This document shows positions 1 to 8,963 of a stretch of DNA of 64,000 nucleotides, piece by piece. The DNA lies in assembly GCA_963794655.1 (NCBI GenBank), contig CAWCEV010000006.1, positions 1,302,001 through 1,366,000 of the forward strand, read 5' to 3'. Origin of the DNA: Roseiarcus sp963794655 (GTDB lineage Bacteria; Pseudomonadota; Alphaproteobacteria; Rhizobiales; Beijerinckiaceae). A program made the translations under genes and the position numbers. The notes under the pieces are model-generated. The model was not told where the DNA came from. It searched no databases and saw only the letters and a list, made by a program, of their open reading frames with translations. The stretch's first letter is position 1. The number at the start of each line of letters is the position of its first letter.

Positions 1-317
1 AGGCGCTGCATGACCCGCTTGATGGCGCCGCCCTTGCCTGCCGAGTCCCGTCCCTCGAAGATGACGACCAGCTTCAGCTTTTTGGCGACCACCCAGTCCT
101 GGAGCTTGATGAGCTCGCGCTGCAGGCGCAGGAGCTCCTTGAAATAGACGTGCCGCGGCAGCGAATCCTGCACCTGCAGATGCTCGGTCTCCGATAGAAG
201 GTCCGCCAGTTCGTCGTCCTCGAGCTCGAGCTCGATGTCCTCGTCGAGATTGTCCTGGATCTCGGCGTTGACCCTCTTCTGGAACTCGCTAGCGGGAGTT
301 GTCTTTTCCGCACTCAT
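1..317 (-). CDS. ppk2: Polyphosphate kinase 2 (PPK2), N-terminal part, runs off the left edge
   Basis: Partial gene on the minus strand: ATG at 317, open to base 1, about 105 codons visible. The visible protein has an acidic N-terminus (a run of Asp/Glu near residues 22-34). It then shows a segment typical of PPK2, ending in a Walker A-like motif FEGRDSAGKGGAIKR near residues 88-102. PPK2 enzymes move the terminal phosphate between polyphosphate and nucleoside di- or triphosphates in the cytoplasm. The Walker B and lid regions lie outside the window. The stop codon of the next gene (411) is about 95 bases upstream on the same strand, so the two may be cotranscribed. The family is clear; the class and direction of reaction cannot be judged from this part. 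Confidence 0.88.
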   Translation of the reverse strand, partial: MSAEKTTPASEFQKRVNAEIQDNLDEDIELELEDDELADLLSETEHLQVQDSLPRHVYFKELLRLQRELIKLQDWVVAKKLKLVVIFEGRDSAGKGGAIKRVMQR

Positions 318-410
318 TAAGGTTGTTTCCCTGTTTGGCTCCGCGCCCGCGGGCTCGGCAGAAATGTTCGACGACGGCTGCGACAGTTTTGCGACAGCTC
401 GGGCGCCGCG

Positions 411-1802
411 TCACGGCGCCTGCGCGACCCGGCCGCGCGCGAGGATCAGCGCGATGGCGCAGGATCCGAGCCGGGCGATGGTGTTGTCGGCGCGGCTCGT
501 GAGCATGATCGGCACGCGCGCCCCGAGCACGATTCCCGCCATCTCGGCTTCGGCGAAATAGATCAACTGCTTGGCCAGCATGTTGCCAGCCTCGAGGTCG
601 GGCACGACGAGGATGTCCGCCTGGCCGGCGACCGGGGACACGATCCCCTTGGTCCGCGCCGCCTCGAGCGAAACCGCATTGTCGAAGCCGAGCGGTCCGT
701 CGAGGATGCCCCCGACAATCTGGCCGCGATCCGCCATCTTGCACAGCGCCGCCGCATCGACGGTCGAACGTATGTCGGGCGAGACGGTCTCGACCGCCGA
801 AAGGATGGCGACTCGCGGGGTGGCGATGCCGAGCGCTAGGACGAGTTCGATCGCGTTCTGAACGATGTCGCGTTTATCGATGAGCGTGGGATAGATGTTC
901 ACCGCCGCATCGGTGATGAAGAGGGCGCGTGGGTAGGCCGGCGCATCGATGGCGAAGACATGGCTGACGCGTCGCGCCGTGCGCAGCCCCGTGTCGGCCG
1001 CGACGACCGCGTGCATCAATTCATCGGTGTGAAGGGCGCCCTTCATCAGCCCTTCGACCTCGCCCGCTCTCGCCATCGCCACCGCCTTGTCGGCGGCGGC
1101 GTGGCTATGTTCGGTCGAGACGATTGTATAGCGGCCGATGTCGAGTCCCGCTGCGTCGGCCGCGCGGCGGATCTTCGCCTCCGGGCCGACGAGTACCGGC
1201 TCGATCAGATCTTCCCGCGCCGCCTCGATCGCGCCCACGAGCGACGGCTCGTCGACCGGGTGCACGACCGCCGTCGTGAGGGGCTTCATGTCGCGCGCGC
1301 GCTCGATCAGGGTCTTGTAACGGCGTCCCTTCTCGCGAATGAGCTCGAGATATCCCTCGGGGGGTTCGGCTGCGATCGTCTTTTTCGGCGCGACGATCTC
1401 GGCCGAGCCGGCCATCGCCAGTTCGCCGTGCTGGTTCGTCGCTCGCGCTTCGATCGTCACCCGCCCGTTGGCCGATTTCCCCATCACCCTGGCCACGACC
1501 GTCATGATGTCGCCCGGCGCGGCGCCGGCGTAAGATTCGATCGACTGCCGAATGAGCTTCGAGCCGGCCCCGGGCAGACGGCCGGCAATCAGCGCGCACA
1601 TGAGGGCGCTGGCCCAACCAGACTGCGCCGCGTCGGCGCTGTAAGCCGGGCTGGCGACAACCGTCGGATCGACGACGCCAGCGCCGAACGTCGCCGCCTG
1701 GGCCGCAAGCTGCGAAAAATCCTCTTTTGTCAGCACATGGACGAGGCGTTCCTCCTCGCCCACCTGGAGCGTGTCGAACGGACGGTTCTCTATCGGGGGC
1801 AT
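411..1802 (-). CDS. Bifunctional MaoC-like enoyl-CoA hydratase / phosphate acetyltransferase
   Basis: 463 aa from ATG at 1802, chosen because the protein begins MPPIENRPFD there with an AGGG upstream; the frame stays open further upstream but that extension is low-complexity and overlaps the divergent gene. Residues about 10-150 resemble a MaoC hot-dog hydratase domain. Residues about 165-460 resemble the phosphate acetyl/butyryl transferase fold, with the segment LFITDAAVNIYPTL and a C-terminal ILTSRADN-like stretch (here IMLTSRADNTIARLGS). Such fusions are known in alphaproteobacteria and are thought to interconvert acyl-CoA and acyl phosphate. The start faces the next gene across a 187-bp divergent promoter region. 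The substrate (acetyl, butyryl or hydroxybutyryl) cannot be told from sequence. Confidence 0.85.
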   Translation of the reverse strand: MPPIENRPFDTLQVGEEERLVHVLTKEDFSQLAAQAATFGAGVVDPTVVASPAYSADAAQSGWASALMCALIAGRLPGAGSKLIRQSIESYAGAAPGDIMTVVARVMGKSANGRVTIEARATNQHGELAMAGSAEIVAPKKTIAAEPPEGYLELIREKGRRYKTLIERARDMKPLTTAVVHPVDEPSLVGAIEAAREDLIEPVLVGPEAKIRRAADAAGLDIGRYTIVSTEHSHAAADKAVAMARAGEVEGLMKGALHTDELMHAVVAADTGLRTARRVSHVFAIDAPAYPRALFITDAAVNIYPTLIDKRDIVQNAIELVLALGIATPRVAILSAVETVSPDIRSTVDAAALCKMADRGQIVGGILDGPLGFDNAVSLEAARTKGIVSPVAGQADILVVPDLEAGNMLAKQLIYFAEAEMAGIVLGARVPIMLTSRADNTIARLGSCAIALILARGRVAQAP

Positions 1803-1989
1803 GACGGGACCCTGTGGCGGCCGATCGGGTCTAGCCAAAAAGGCCGAAATTGTCTCGTCATCTTCGGGTCGTCCTCGCTGCGCCAAAACATCGCATGACG
1901 CTTGACAGCCTCCCCCGGCTGCGCCCCCTTGGCGGGGCGACCGCGAGAACCGCCTTGCGACGAGGGAGCGCCTTGCCCGCGGACCACCC

Positions 1990-3546
1990 ATGAGCGCCCG
2001 CCGTCCTGACGATCCAGCCGGTTCGCAGGAGCCGGTGTTCCGGTTTCTGGCCGATCCACGGACGCATGGGTTGAGCGAGCCGGTCGTGCGCGTCGATACC
2101 GCGGGCGCCGTCGTGTTTCTGGCTGGTCCCGACGCCTACAAGGTCAAGCGGGCTGTCACTTTCCCGTTCATGGATCTGTCGACGCTGGAGAAGCGCCGCC
2201 TCGCCTGCGAGGCCGAGATCGCTCTCAACCGCGCTTCGGCCCCGAGCATCTATCTGGATGCGCAGCCGATCACGCGATCCGGGGACGCCCTGGCGATCGG
2301 CGGCGACGGCGAAATCGTCGAATGGGTGGCCCATATGCGGCGCTTCGACGAGAATGCAACGCTCGATCATGTCGCCGCCCGCGGCGCCCTGTCGGACGAC
2401 ATCATCGACAAGCTGACGTTCGCCATCCGCCGTTCGCACGCGCGCGCGCCGGTCAGGGACGCAGCCCGATGCGCGCAGGCGCTCGCGACCTATATCGAGC
2501 AGAACGACGCCGCCTTCGCCGAGCGCCCCGATCTCTTCGACGCGGCGAAAGCCCGGCGGCTCGCCGTCGATTCGCGGCTCGCTCTCGCCGTGGTGCGGCC
2601 GATCCTCCTCAGGCGCGGGGAAAGCGGCTTTGCCCGCCGCTGTCACGGCGATCTGCACCTAAACAACATCGTGTTGCTCGGCGGCGAGCCGACATTGTTC
2701 GACGCGCTCGAGTTTTCCGACGAGATCGCGAGCGGCGACGTGCTCTACGATCTCGCTTTCCTGCTGATGGATCTCGAAGAGCGCGGACTGCGCCCCGCCG
2801 CCAATCGTCTATTGAACCGCTATCTCGCGCCCGAGCCGCCGGAGGCGATGGCGGGTCTTGCGGCCCTCCCTCTGTTCCTGAGCCTGCGCGCGGAGATTCG
2901 GGCGAAGGTCACGGCGGCGCGCGCGGAGCGGCTTGACGGCGCGGAGCGCGACGAGGCGCGCGCGCTGGCGCGCGGCTATTTCGAATGCGCGGTCCAGTTT
3001 CTTCGTTACGCCCCGCCGCGGCTCATCGCTGTCGGAGGGCTCTCCGGCGCCGGCAAGAGCGCGCTTGCCGGCGCGCTCGCCCCGCAGCTCGGGCGCCCGC
3101 CAGGCGCGATCTGGCTGCGCAGCGACCTCGAGCGCAAGGCGATGTTTGCGGTCGAGGAGAGCGACCGGTTGCCAGCCTCCGCCTATACCCCCGAGACCAC
3201 CCACGACGTCTACCGGCGGCTCATCGAGAAGGCCCGGGTGGCGCTCCGGGCAGGGCAGACGGTGCTGCTCGATGCGACCTTCGCGACGGCCGCGGAGCGC
3301 GCTGTGGCGGCCGGCGCGGCGGCTGAGGTCGGTGTCGCCTTCGCCGGTATTTTTCTCGACGCCCCGCTCGCGACGCGGCTCAAGCGCATCGCCAGGCGGC
3401 ATGGAGACGCGTCCGACGCCGACGCGGACGTCGCGAGCCGGCAGACGGCGGAGCCGCTCGGCGAGCGAGGTTGGGCGGCGCTACCCGCTGGCGGAGAACT
3501 GGCTGAGACGACGCGCCTCGCGCTGGCGCGGCTTTCGAATGCTTGA
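1990..3546 (+). CDS. Two-domain protein: aminoglycoside-phosphotransferase-like kinase plus P-loop AAA-type kinase
   Basis: 518 aa from ATG 1990. The N-terminal half resembles the APH/choline kinase fold, with the catalytic-loop motif HGDLHLNNI near residues 219-227 and a DALEF metal-site-like segment after it. The C-terminal half has a Walker A GGLSGAGKS near residues 349-357, followed by LRSDLERK, as in small-molecule P-loop kinases (the zeta-toxin/gluconate kinase style COG0645 group). This fusion is a recognised bacterial family of unknown substrate, usually annotated bifunctional aminoglycoside phosphotransferase/ATP-binding protein. There is no reason to call it a resistance gene. It is divergent from the MaoC-Pta gene, and its neighbourhood with ppk2 suggests a link to phosphate or energy metabolism, which is inference. 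Confidence 0.85.
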   Translation: MSARRPDDPAGSQEPVFRFLADPRTHGLSEPVVRVDTAGAVVFLAGPDAYKVKRAVTFPFMDLSTLEKRRLACEAEIALNRASAPSIYLDAQPITRSGDALAIGGDGEIVEWVAHMRRFDENATLDHVAARGALSDDIIDKLTFAIRRSHARAPVRDAARCAQALATYIEQNDAAFAERPDLFDAAKARRLAVDSRLALAVVRPILLRRGESGFARRCHGDLHLNNIVLLGGEPTLFDALEFSDEIASGDVLYDLAFLLMDLEERGLRPAANRLLNRYLAPEPPEAMAGLAALPLFLSLRAEIRAKVTAARAERLDGAERDEARALARGYFECAVQFLRYAPPRLIAVGGLSGAGKSALAGALAPQLGRPPGAIWLRSDLERKAMFAVEESDRLPASAYTPETTHDVYRRLIEKARVALRAGQTVLLDATFATAAERAVAAGAAAEVGVAFAGIFLDAPLATRLKRIARRHGDASDADADVASRQTAEPLGERGWAALPAGGELAETTRLALARLSNA

Positions 3547-3697
3547 CGACGAGCGGCGGGCGGCCTTGAGCGCGTCACGGTCCAGAGATGTTCATGTCGG
3601 GTTCAGTGGCGCGGCGGCATGAAAAGCAATGAGCTCGGCCTTTTGTCGGGCGGGCAGGGGCCGCCGAGATCGCCGGCTCCCTTGGGAGGGTTTGGCA

Positions 3698-4222
3698 ATG
3701 ATAAGCACGTCGTTCAGGGTCGCGGTTTCGGCCCTTTTTTTCGCCGGCGCTCTGGGTCTGGCCTCGACGGGCGGCGCCCGGGCGGAGAGCGTCATGAAGC
3801 AGTGCGGCGACGACTGGAAGGTCGCCAAAGCCAACAACACGACCAACGGCATGACGTGGCAGGAGTTCCTGAAGCGGTGCCGCGCTCAGAAGGAGAGCTC
3901 TGTGGCGCCAGCAGTCGCCCCCGCGCCTGCTCCAGCGCCCGCTCCGGCCCCCGCGCCGACCTACCAGCCGAAGCCCGTCCCGGCGCAGACGGCGGCTCGT
4001 GCGACCGGCGCCGGCCAATTCACGACGGCGGCCGAAGCGCAGGCGCGCTGCCGATCGGATAAAGTGGTCTGGGTCAACACCAAGTCGCATATTTACCATT
4101 ATGCGGGCACGCACAGCTACGGCACGACTAAGCAGGGGGCCTATATGTGCGAAGCCGACGCCAGCGCGGCAGGCGATCGCGCCTCCAAGAGCCGGGTCGA
4201 ACGGTCCAAGCAGCAGCCGTAA
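3698..4222 (+). CDS. Small secreted protein with Ala-Pro linker, unknown function
   Basis: 174 aa from ATG 3698, preceded by GGGAGGG at 3684-3690. A longer in-frame start at 3629 lacks this ribosome site. Residues 1-28 form a clear Sec signal peptide ending in GGARA-ES. A short domain with KQCGDDWK and WQEFLKRCR follows. Then comes an Ala/Pro-repeat linker (alternating AP near residues 74-86) and a C-terminal domain with VVWVNTKSHIYHYAGTHSYG near residues 123-142 and YMCEADA. The C-terminal pattern recurs in many rhizobial periplasmic hypothetical proteins. The function is unknown; an envelope role is likely from the signal peptide. Confidence 0.75.
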   Translation: MISTSFRVAVSALFFAGALGLASTGGARAESVMKQCGDDWKVAKANNTTNGMTWQEFLKRCRAQKESSVAPAVAPAPAPAPAPAPAPTYQPKPVPAQTAARATGAGQFTTAAEAQARCRSDKVVWVNTKSHIYHYAGTHSYGTTKQGAYMCEADASAAGDRASKSRVERSKQQP

Positions 4223-4369
4223 GCGCGGCGGGGTCGCGAGGCCATATGGTTACGCGTAGCTGCGCCACGACGGTGACGACGAACGGGACCGGCGCCTTTG
4301 GACTGGACGCCTATCGCCTTTACGCCGGCAATGGGCGGCGATCGACGCCTCGAAGGCGCCGAGCGTCAC

Positions 4370-4600
4370 CGTCACCACCAGCTAACGCGCGACGTGTTGC
4401 GTCGGCCGCTGGAATTGCCGGCGACGGCGATCGTGCTGGTTCACAATCATAACTCGGGCGATCCGACGCCGTCGACCCAGGACTTCAAGATGACACTGGA
4501 CCATCATCGCGGTCGCCAAGCTCCTGGCGTCGCCGTGCACGACCACATCTTCGTTGGGCGGGACGGTCACGCTTCGCTCCGGGGGCCGAGGTTGATCTAA
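4370..4600 (+). pseudogene. radC: radC 3' remnant (JAMM/MPN domain)
   Basis: The frame running to the stop at 4600 encodes the end of a RadC-type protein: LTRDVLRRPLELPATAIVLV, then the JAMM metal motif HNHNSGDPTPSTQD, and a C-terminal DHIFVGRDGHASLRG. The N-terminal helix-hairpin-helix half is missing, and upstream sequence in this frame does not match. The Asn after the second His replaces the usual Pro. It is a broken remnant, probably from an old mobile element or prophage, since radC homologs often travel on such DNA. Confidence 0.7.
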
Positions 4601-4682
4601 GTCCGGTTTTCCGTTGCGCGCCCGATGAAGTTGACGCGGCCGGTCGTTCGGCTAGCATCTTTTCAAGCCAGCGGCCGTCGAA

Positions 4683-6965
4683 ATGCCGGCAGTCTCCCAT
4701 GGGTTTGTCGATCTGATGCCTTTCCGCACAATATGGACGCATCTGCGCAAGTTGCGGAAGTGGCGGTCCTATGTCCTGGTCGTGGTCCTCGCCTATATCG
4801 TGACGCTGGTGTTTGGAACGCTGCTTGCGCCGTTCCGAACCAATCTCGAGAACCTCGTTTTCGATCAGTATCAGCGCTGGAAGCCGAGGCCCTATGACTT
4901 CGATCAGCCGGTCCGGATCGTCGATATCGACGACGAGTCCATTCATCTCATTGGCCGATGGCCCTGGCCGCGCCAGACCATGGCCTTGCTCGTCGAGGCC
5001 CTCGCCAAAGCCAATGTCGCGGCCGTCGGGTTCGACGTCCTCTTTTCCGAGAAGGATCAGCCGAGCGACGAACTGAAGGCGTGCGCCCAAGGCGCCCATC
5101 ACGCCGACGAGGAATCGCATTGTCAGGAGCGGGCGGACGGCGATCTCGCGTTCGCGCACGCAATTAGGGACCGTCCCGTCGTGCTCGGCATCTTCCTCAC
5201 GCCGACCCACAACGGCTCTCAGGCGAGCCTGACGCCGAAGGGGGGATTTTCCTTCGTCGGGGACCCCCCGACATCTTTCATCAAGGACTTCCGCGGCGTG
5301 CTGGTGCCGATCCCAGCCCTTGCCGACGCCGCGGCGGGACTGGGCTTCCTCAACTGGCTCCCCGACAACGACCGCGTCATCCGAAAAGTGCCGCTTCTGC
5401 TCGACGTGAACGGTCAGATCCAGCCCAGCCTGGCGATCGAGACGCTGCGAGCCTCTCAGGGCGCATCGAGCTTTGTGGTCAAATCCACAACCGACTACGG
5501 CAGCACTGCGGGCAAGAGCACCGTTCTCGAGGCGGTCAAGGACGGTGACGTGGTCATCCCGGTTCAGGCCAATGGGGAACTTCGGCTATGGTTCGCAAAG
5601 TCCGATCCCCGCCGTTCGATCCCGGCCTGGAAAGTGCTGCAGAATGGCGCTGATCTCTCCGACCTCGCCGGCAAGCTGATCTTCATCGGCGCCAGCGCCA
5701 GTATGCTGAACGACATTGTAGCGACGCCGCTTGATCCGTCGACGCCGGGCGTAGAAGCGCATGCGCAGCTGATCGAGCAGATTCTATCCGGCGTGACGCT
5801 GCAGCGACCCGACTGGGCGCCAGGCGCGGAACTCGTCGCCGGCGCTGCGGTTTCCCTTGTGCTTGCGGCTCTCCTGCCGTTCATCTCCGTCGTTTGGACG
5901 GCGCTTCTTGGCTTCGTGGCTACCGCCGCGATGGCTTATGTGAGCTGGATCACCTTCACGCGTGAAGGCGTCTTGTTGGATCCCGTGGCGCCGGGCTTGT
6001 CGTCGGGCCTGGTGTTCCTCGCCGGGGTCGGACACCTGTACAGTCAAAAGCGTCAGCAGGTGGCCGAGATCCGCTCGGCGTTCGGCCGCTTCGTTTCGCC
6101 GGCCGTCGTCGCCCGGCTAGCTGAGCATCCGGAGACCCTGCAGCTCGGGGGGCAGCAGCGCGACCTCACACTGATGTTCTGCGACATTCGCTCGTTCACC
6201 ACGCTGTCCGAAGGGCTGACCGCGGGCGAACTGTCGACCTTCCTCAACGAATATCTGACGCCGATGACCGACGTGATTCTCAAGGAGCAGGGCACCGTCG
6301 ACAAGTATATGGGCGACGCGATCATGGCGTTCTGGAATGCGCCTCTCGACGATCCGGCGCACGGGGTTCGTGCTGTGCGCTCTGCGCTCCAGATGCGCCA
6401 GACGCTGGTCAAGCTCAACGCTGAATGGAAGGAGCGGGCGGAGAAGGCCGGCCACCCAGTTCACGTAGTGAAATTCGGCATTGGCCTCAACACCGGCGTA
6501 TGCAGCGTCGGCAATATGGGATCGATTCAACGCTTCGATTATTCGGCGCTCGGCGACGAGGTCAACATCGCTTCCCGACTCGAGGGTTCGTCTAAACAGT
6601 TCGGCGTCGACATCGTTGCGAGCGCGGCTACGCGCAATGAGGCGCCGGAATTCGCCTGGCTCGAAATCGACCATGTCCGGCTCAAGAACAAGACCCGGAC
6701 GGTCGCTGTCTACACGCTTGCGGGCGGAGAAGCTTATGCCGAGAGCGAGGAATTCCGCAATCTCAGCGGGCTGCACGAGGACCTTCTGAAAGCGTACCGG
6801 GCGCGCCGGTTCGTCGCCGCAAAACAAATGGCGGACGATGCGGCCCATCTCGCGCCGGCGCACATTCGCGGGCTTTACCATTACTATCAGAAGCGCTTCG
6901 ACGCACTGGGCGGGCACGAACTTCCGGAGAGCTGGGCGCCGATGATCGCGCTCGACGAGAAATAG
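4683..6965 (+). CDS. CHASE2-domain class III adenylate/guanylate cyclase
   Basis: 760 aa from ATG 4683; an in-frame ATG at 4716 (MPFRTIW) is an alternative start and neither has a strong ribosome site. One N-terminal membrane helix (about residues 33-53) leads into a periplasmic CHASE2 sensor (about 55-385, with IVDIDDESIHLIGRWPWPR). Three further membrane helices lie near 390-460. The C-terminal class III cyclase domain has metal Asp in FCDIRSF (about D501) and DKYMGD (K541, D545), and the transition-state region YSALGDEVNIASRLE. Lys plus Ser at the substrate positions fits ATP use but does not prove it. The role is to sense an envelope signal and make cAMP or cGMP. It appears monocistronic. 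Confidence 0.88.
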   Translation: MPAVSHGFVDLMPFRTIWTHLRKLRKWRSYVLVVVLAYIVTLVFGTLLAPFRTNLENLVFDQYQRWKPRPYDFDQPVRIVDIDDESIHLIGRWPWPRQTMALLVEALAKANVAAVGFDVLFSEKDQPSDELKACAQGAHHADEESHCQERADGDLAFAHAIRDRPVVLGIFLTPTHNGSQASLTPKGGFSFVGDPPTSFIKDFRGVLVPIPALADAAAGLGFLNWLPDNDRVIRKVPLLLDVNGQIQPSLAIETLRASQGASSFVVKSTTDYGSTAGKSTVLEAVKDGDVVIPVQANGELRLWFAKSDPRRSIPAWKVLQNGADLSDLAGKLIFIGASASMLNDIVATPLDPSTPGVEAHAQLIEQILSGVTLQRPDWAPGAELVAGAAVSLVLAALLPFISVVWTALLGFVATAAMAYVSWITFTREGVLLDPVAPGLSSGLVFLAGVGHLYSQKRQQVAEIRSAFGRFVSPAVVARLAEHPETLQLGGQQRDLTLMFCDIRSFTTLSEGLTAGELSTFLNEYLTPMTDVILKEQGTVDKYMGDAIMAFWNAPLDDPAHGVRAVRSALQMRQTLVKLNAEWKERAEKAGHPVHVVKFGIGLNTGVCSVGNMGSIQRFDYSALGDEVNIASRLEGSSKQFGVDIVASAATRNEAPEFAWLEIDHVRLKNKTRTVAVYTLAGGEAYAESEEFRNLSGLHEDLLKAYRARRFVAAKQMADDAAHLAPAHIRGLYHYYQKRFDALGGHELPESWAPMIALDEK

Positions 6966-6997
6966 CCGCGAAGAATCCCAGACCGAAGCCATGGATC

Positions 6998-7013
6998 GTC
7001 GCCTAACGGCGAC
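6998..7013. terminator. Hairpin downstream of the cyclase gene
   Basis: A perfect 6-bp stem GTCGCC/GGCGAC with loop TAAC lies 33 bases after the cyclase stop. No T-run follows, so it is only a weak candidate terminator or an mRNA 3'-end stabiliser. Confidence 0.3.
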
Positions 7014-7165
7014 GAAGCAGTGCGACCGAAACCCGTTGCGATGAAGGCCGAAGCTAACATGGAATATAGTCTAGAGTCGGCCGAATTGGGTTCGTTTTGC
7101 CCAAATCAATCGTTGCGCATATGTAGTTGTTATTATGCGTCCGATCAACGCCTAGATCGACCCGC

Positions 7166-7502
7166 TGACCTGACCCCCGTTTCTCATCCAGCCATAGCGA
7201 GAGTCCGGGGACCATCCTGGAATGGGCCGACCACGGCAAGCCAGTGACGATCGTCAGCGACAACGGCACGTCGCGCCAAGCTGGAAACCTGGCGGCGGGA
7301 CTTCAACGAGGTACGGCCCCACTCGAGCCTCGGTTACCTGACGCCCGCCGACTACGCCCGCGCTCTCTTCGGAAACACCGGCCGGCGCGGAATTGACGTC
7401 GAACAACAAGCCGACCACACTGACCTGGCGGTGCGGGTCGTCCAAGCCGCAGAGCCGAGGGATACGATCGAAGAGCTCTTGGTCACGAGCGGCAGACGGT
7501 AA
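7166..7502 (+). mobile_element. IS3-family (IS407-type) remnant: left end joined to a deleted transposase OrfB
   Basis: Bases 7166-7208 (starting TGACCTGACCCCCG) recur at 12513-12555 with one base changed and look like an IS407-type terminal sequence. Directly after, the frame reads EWADHGKPVTIVSDNGT, the second catalytic-Asp region of an IS3 integrase core. A deletion/frameshift at about 7271 then leads to RAKLETWRRDFNEVRPHSSL and a C-terminal tail stopping at 7502. The element has lost its OrfA, most of OrfB and the other end, so it is dead. Confidence 0.7.
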
Positions 7503-7692
7503 GTCGGTGGGTTTAAGGTTCCGCATGGGGGTCTCTCGGAATTGCTATTGGCCGGAACATAAGTAGAACGACCAGATTCCGCAAGATTGATCCGCGGATG
7601 TCCCCAAAAGGCACGTCCTGTAGGCCGGGCCTCCTCTCGCGCACGCGGGGCGAAGGCCCGAGTATGGGTGACCCCTCGTTGCGGCACCGTCG
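7503..7692. other. Intergenic, no gene seen
   Basis: 190 bases between the IS3 remnant and the stop codon of the HTH gene. I see no convincing reading frame, hairpin or repeat here. Confidence 0.5.
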
Positions 7693-7938
7693 CTATTCTA
7701 TGCGACGAGCACGCAACCGAATTCCAGGGCGGTCTTCAGGGGTCCCGGTGAATTCGATGCCTGCGGCCTCAAGTGCCGTCTTAATGTCTACCAAGCTCGA
7801 TGTGCGGCTTGGCGGGATTTCATCGATCGCCTCGTACCTTTTTATTGTTCGGCCGCTGACGCCAGATTTCTGAGCCAGTTGCTCAATCGACCATCCGAGG
7901 GCGGCTCGCGCTGATCGAATTTGCACACCCGTGATCAT
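7693..7938 (-). CDS. Small XRE-type helix-turn-helix regulator
   Basis: 81 aa from ATG 7938; a TTG two codons upstream is possible, but GGCGGA sits at a good distance from the ATG. The first 55 residues form a lambda-Cro/XRE-type HTH: QIRSARAALGWSIEQLAQKS (helices 1-2), then GVSGRTIKRYE as the recognition helix. The tail DIKTALEAAGIEFTG matches small repressors found beside phage and plasmid genes. It is divergent from the YqaJ/ERF pair, with only about 57 bp between starts, so it probably represses that operon and itself; this is inferred from position. Confidence 0.8.
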   Translation of the reverse strand: MITGVQIRSARAALGWSIEQLAQKSGVSGRTIKRYEAIDEIPPSRTSSLVDIKTALEAAGIEFTGTPEDRPGIRLRARRIE

Positions 7939-7948
7939 TGACAATCCG

Positions 7949-7987
7949 CCATACGGCCCCTATGGTGACATATTAGTCCCAATTGGG
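7949..7987. promoter_or_regulatory. Two candidate operators in the divergent HTH/YqaJ promoter
   Basis: The short divergent region holds two symmetric sequences: CCATA-N7-TATGG at 7949-7965 and the perfect palindrome CCCAATTGGG at 7978-7987. Both lie between the start of the XRE-type regulator and the YqaJ-like gene, where an autoregulatory operator would be expected. This is assigned by position and symmetry only. Confidence 0.35.
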
Positions 7988-7994
7988 CACCCAG

Positions 7995-8963
7995 ATGATT
8001 TCAAGCGTCGAATCAGTTCAATCCAAGCACACACTATTTCGGCTGATGGAGAAAGTTGTGAAATCGCAATCGCTAACACCAAAGTTGGGCCAAAGCGCCA
8101 ACCTCATTGGCAGCTCGAACGCACGCGGAATCGTCCGCGTGGGCGAGGCAGCGCTGGAACCAAACCGCCGCCGATTCCTCGGCGGGTCGGACGCTCGGAT
8201 TATCATGGGCCCAGACGAGGCGGCGCTGATCCGGCTGTGGAGGGAAAAACGTGGCGAAGTCGAACCGGTGGATCTCAGCGACAACCTCGTTGTCCAACTG
8301 GGGATCGTCACCGAGGCGCTGAACCGAAACTGGTATGAGCGCAACACCGGGCGCATGGTCACCGATAGTCAGCGCTGGGTCCAGCATCCGGTGAAAAGGT
8401 GGATGGCGGCGACCCTCGACGGATTCATTAACGACCTCGAGGCGGTGTTCGAGGCCAAGTTCATGCTGCCCTGGTCGTTTTCCGAAGAGGCGGCGGCCGA
8501 AAAGCATATGGCTCAGCTTCAACACAACATGTGGGTGACCAACGCCAGATTGGCGATCCTCTCAATCATAACCGGCGGAGGCAAATGGGTCGAGATGACC
8601 ATATCCGCCGATTCGCTCTACCAGCATTTTCTGGTCACTGCCGAGCAGCGGTTCTGGCGCTGCGTCCAAACCGGGGAAATTCCAAGGCCCTATGGCGTGG
8701 AGCCCCCTCGGCCGCGGATCGAGGCGGTGCGCATGGTCGACATGAGCGAGTCCAACTCCTGGGCTGAGTTCGCCGGCCTCTTCTGCGCAACCCGTTCGGC
8801 CTTTCTCGATCATGAGCGAGCCAAATCCGAACTCAAGGCTCTGATGCCTGAGGACGTCAAGGAAGCCTCCGGCCATGGCGTCCGGGCCAAACGCTCGAAG
8901 TCGGGCGCGGTCAGTTTCGATCTTCTCACTCAGGGAGGGGAAAACCATGCCGCGGTCGAGTGA
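7995..8963 (+). CDS. YqaJ/lambda-exonuclease-like viral recombinase
   Basis: 322 aa from ATG 7995; the frame also has a TTG at 7983 and an ATG at 8046, and the start is not settled. The core shows the PD-(D/E)XK layout of YqaJ-type 5'-3' exonucleases: RRRFLGGSDARIIMG near residues 60-74, then TLDGFI (metal Asp), EAKFML (the ExK pair) and QHNMWV downstream. Such nucleases resect double-stranded ends so that a single-strand annealing protein can load. The next gene encodes that partner (ERF) and overlaps by 17 bases, so the two form a translationally coupled recombination pair. No phage structural or lysis genes are nearby. Confidence 0.82.
   Translation: MISSVESVQSKHTLFRLMEKVVKSQSLTPKLGQSANLIGSSNARGIVRVGEAALEPNRRRFLGGSDARIIMGPDEAALIRLWREKRGEVEPVDLSDNLVVQLGIVTEALNRNWYERNTGRMVTDSQRWVQHPVKRWMAATLDGFINDLEAVFEAKFMLPWSFSEEAAAEKHMAQLQHNMWVTNARLAILSIITGGGKWVEMTISADSLYQHFLVTAEQRFWRCVQTGEIPRPYGVEPPRPRIEAVRMVDMSESNSWAEFAGLFCATRSAFLDHERAKSELKALMPEDVKEASGHGVRAKRSKSGAVSFDLLTQGGENHAAVE

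Noticed and set aside
960..1898. 312-codon plus-strand frame opposite the MaoC-Pta gene
   Set aside because: Arg/His-rich, no recognised domain, fully covered by a well-supported gene on the other strand.
1990..3546. Aminoglycoside resistance gene
   Set aside because: The APH-like fold is shared by many kinases and the fused P-loop domain points to a different, unknown substrate.
3943..3960. Ala-Pro repeat as a tandem DNA repeat or CRISPR-like feature
   Set aside because: It is a short coding linker in a secreted protein. No spacer-repeat pattern exists anywhere in the window.
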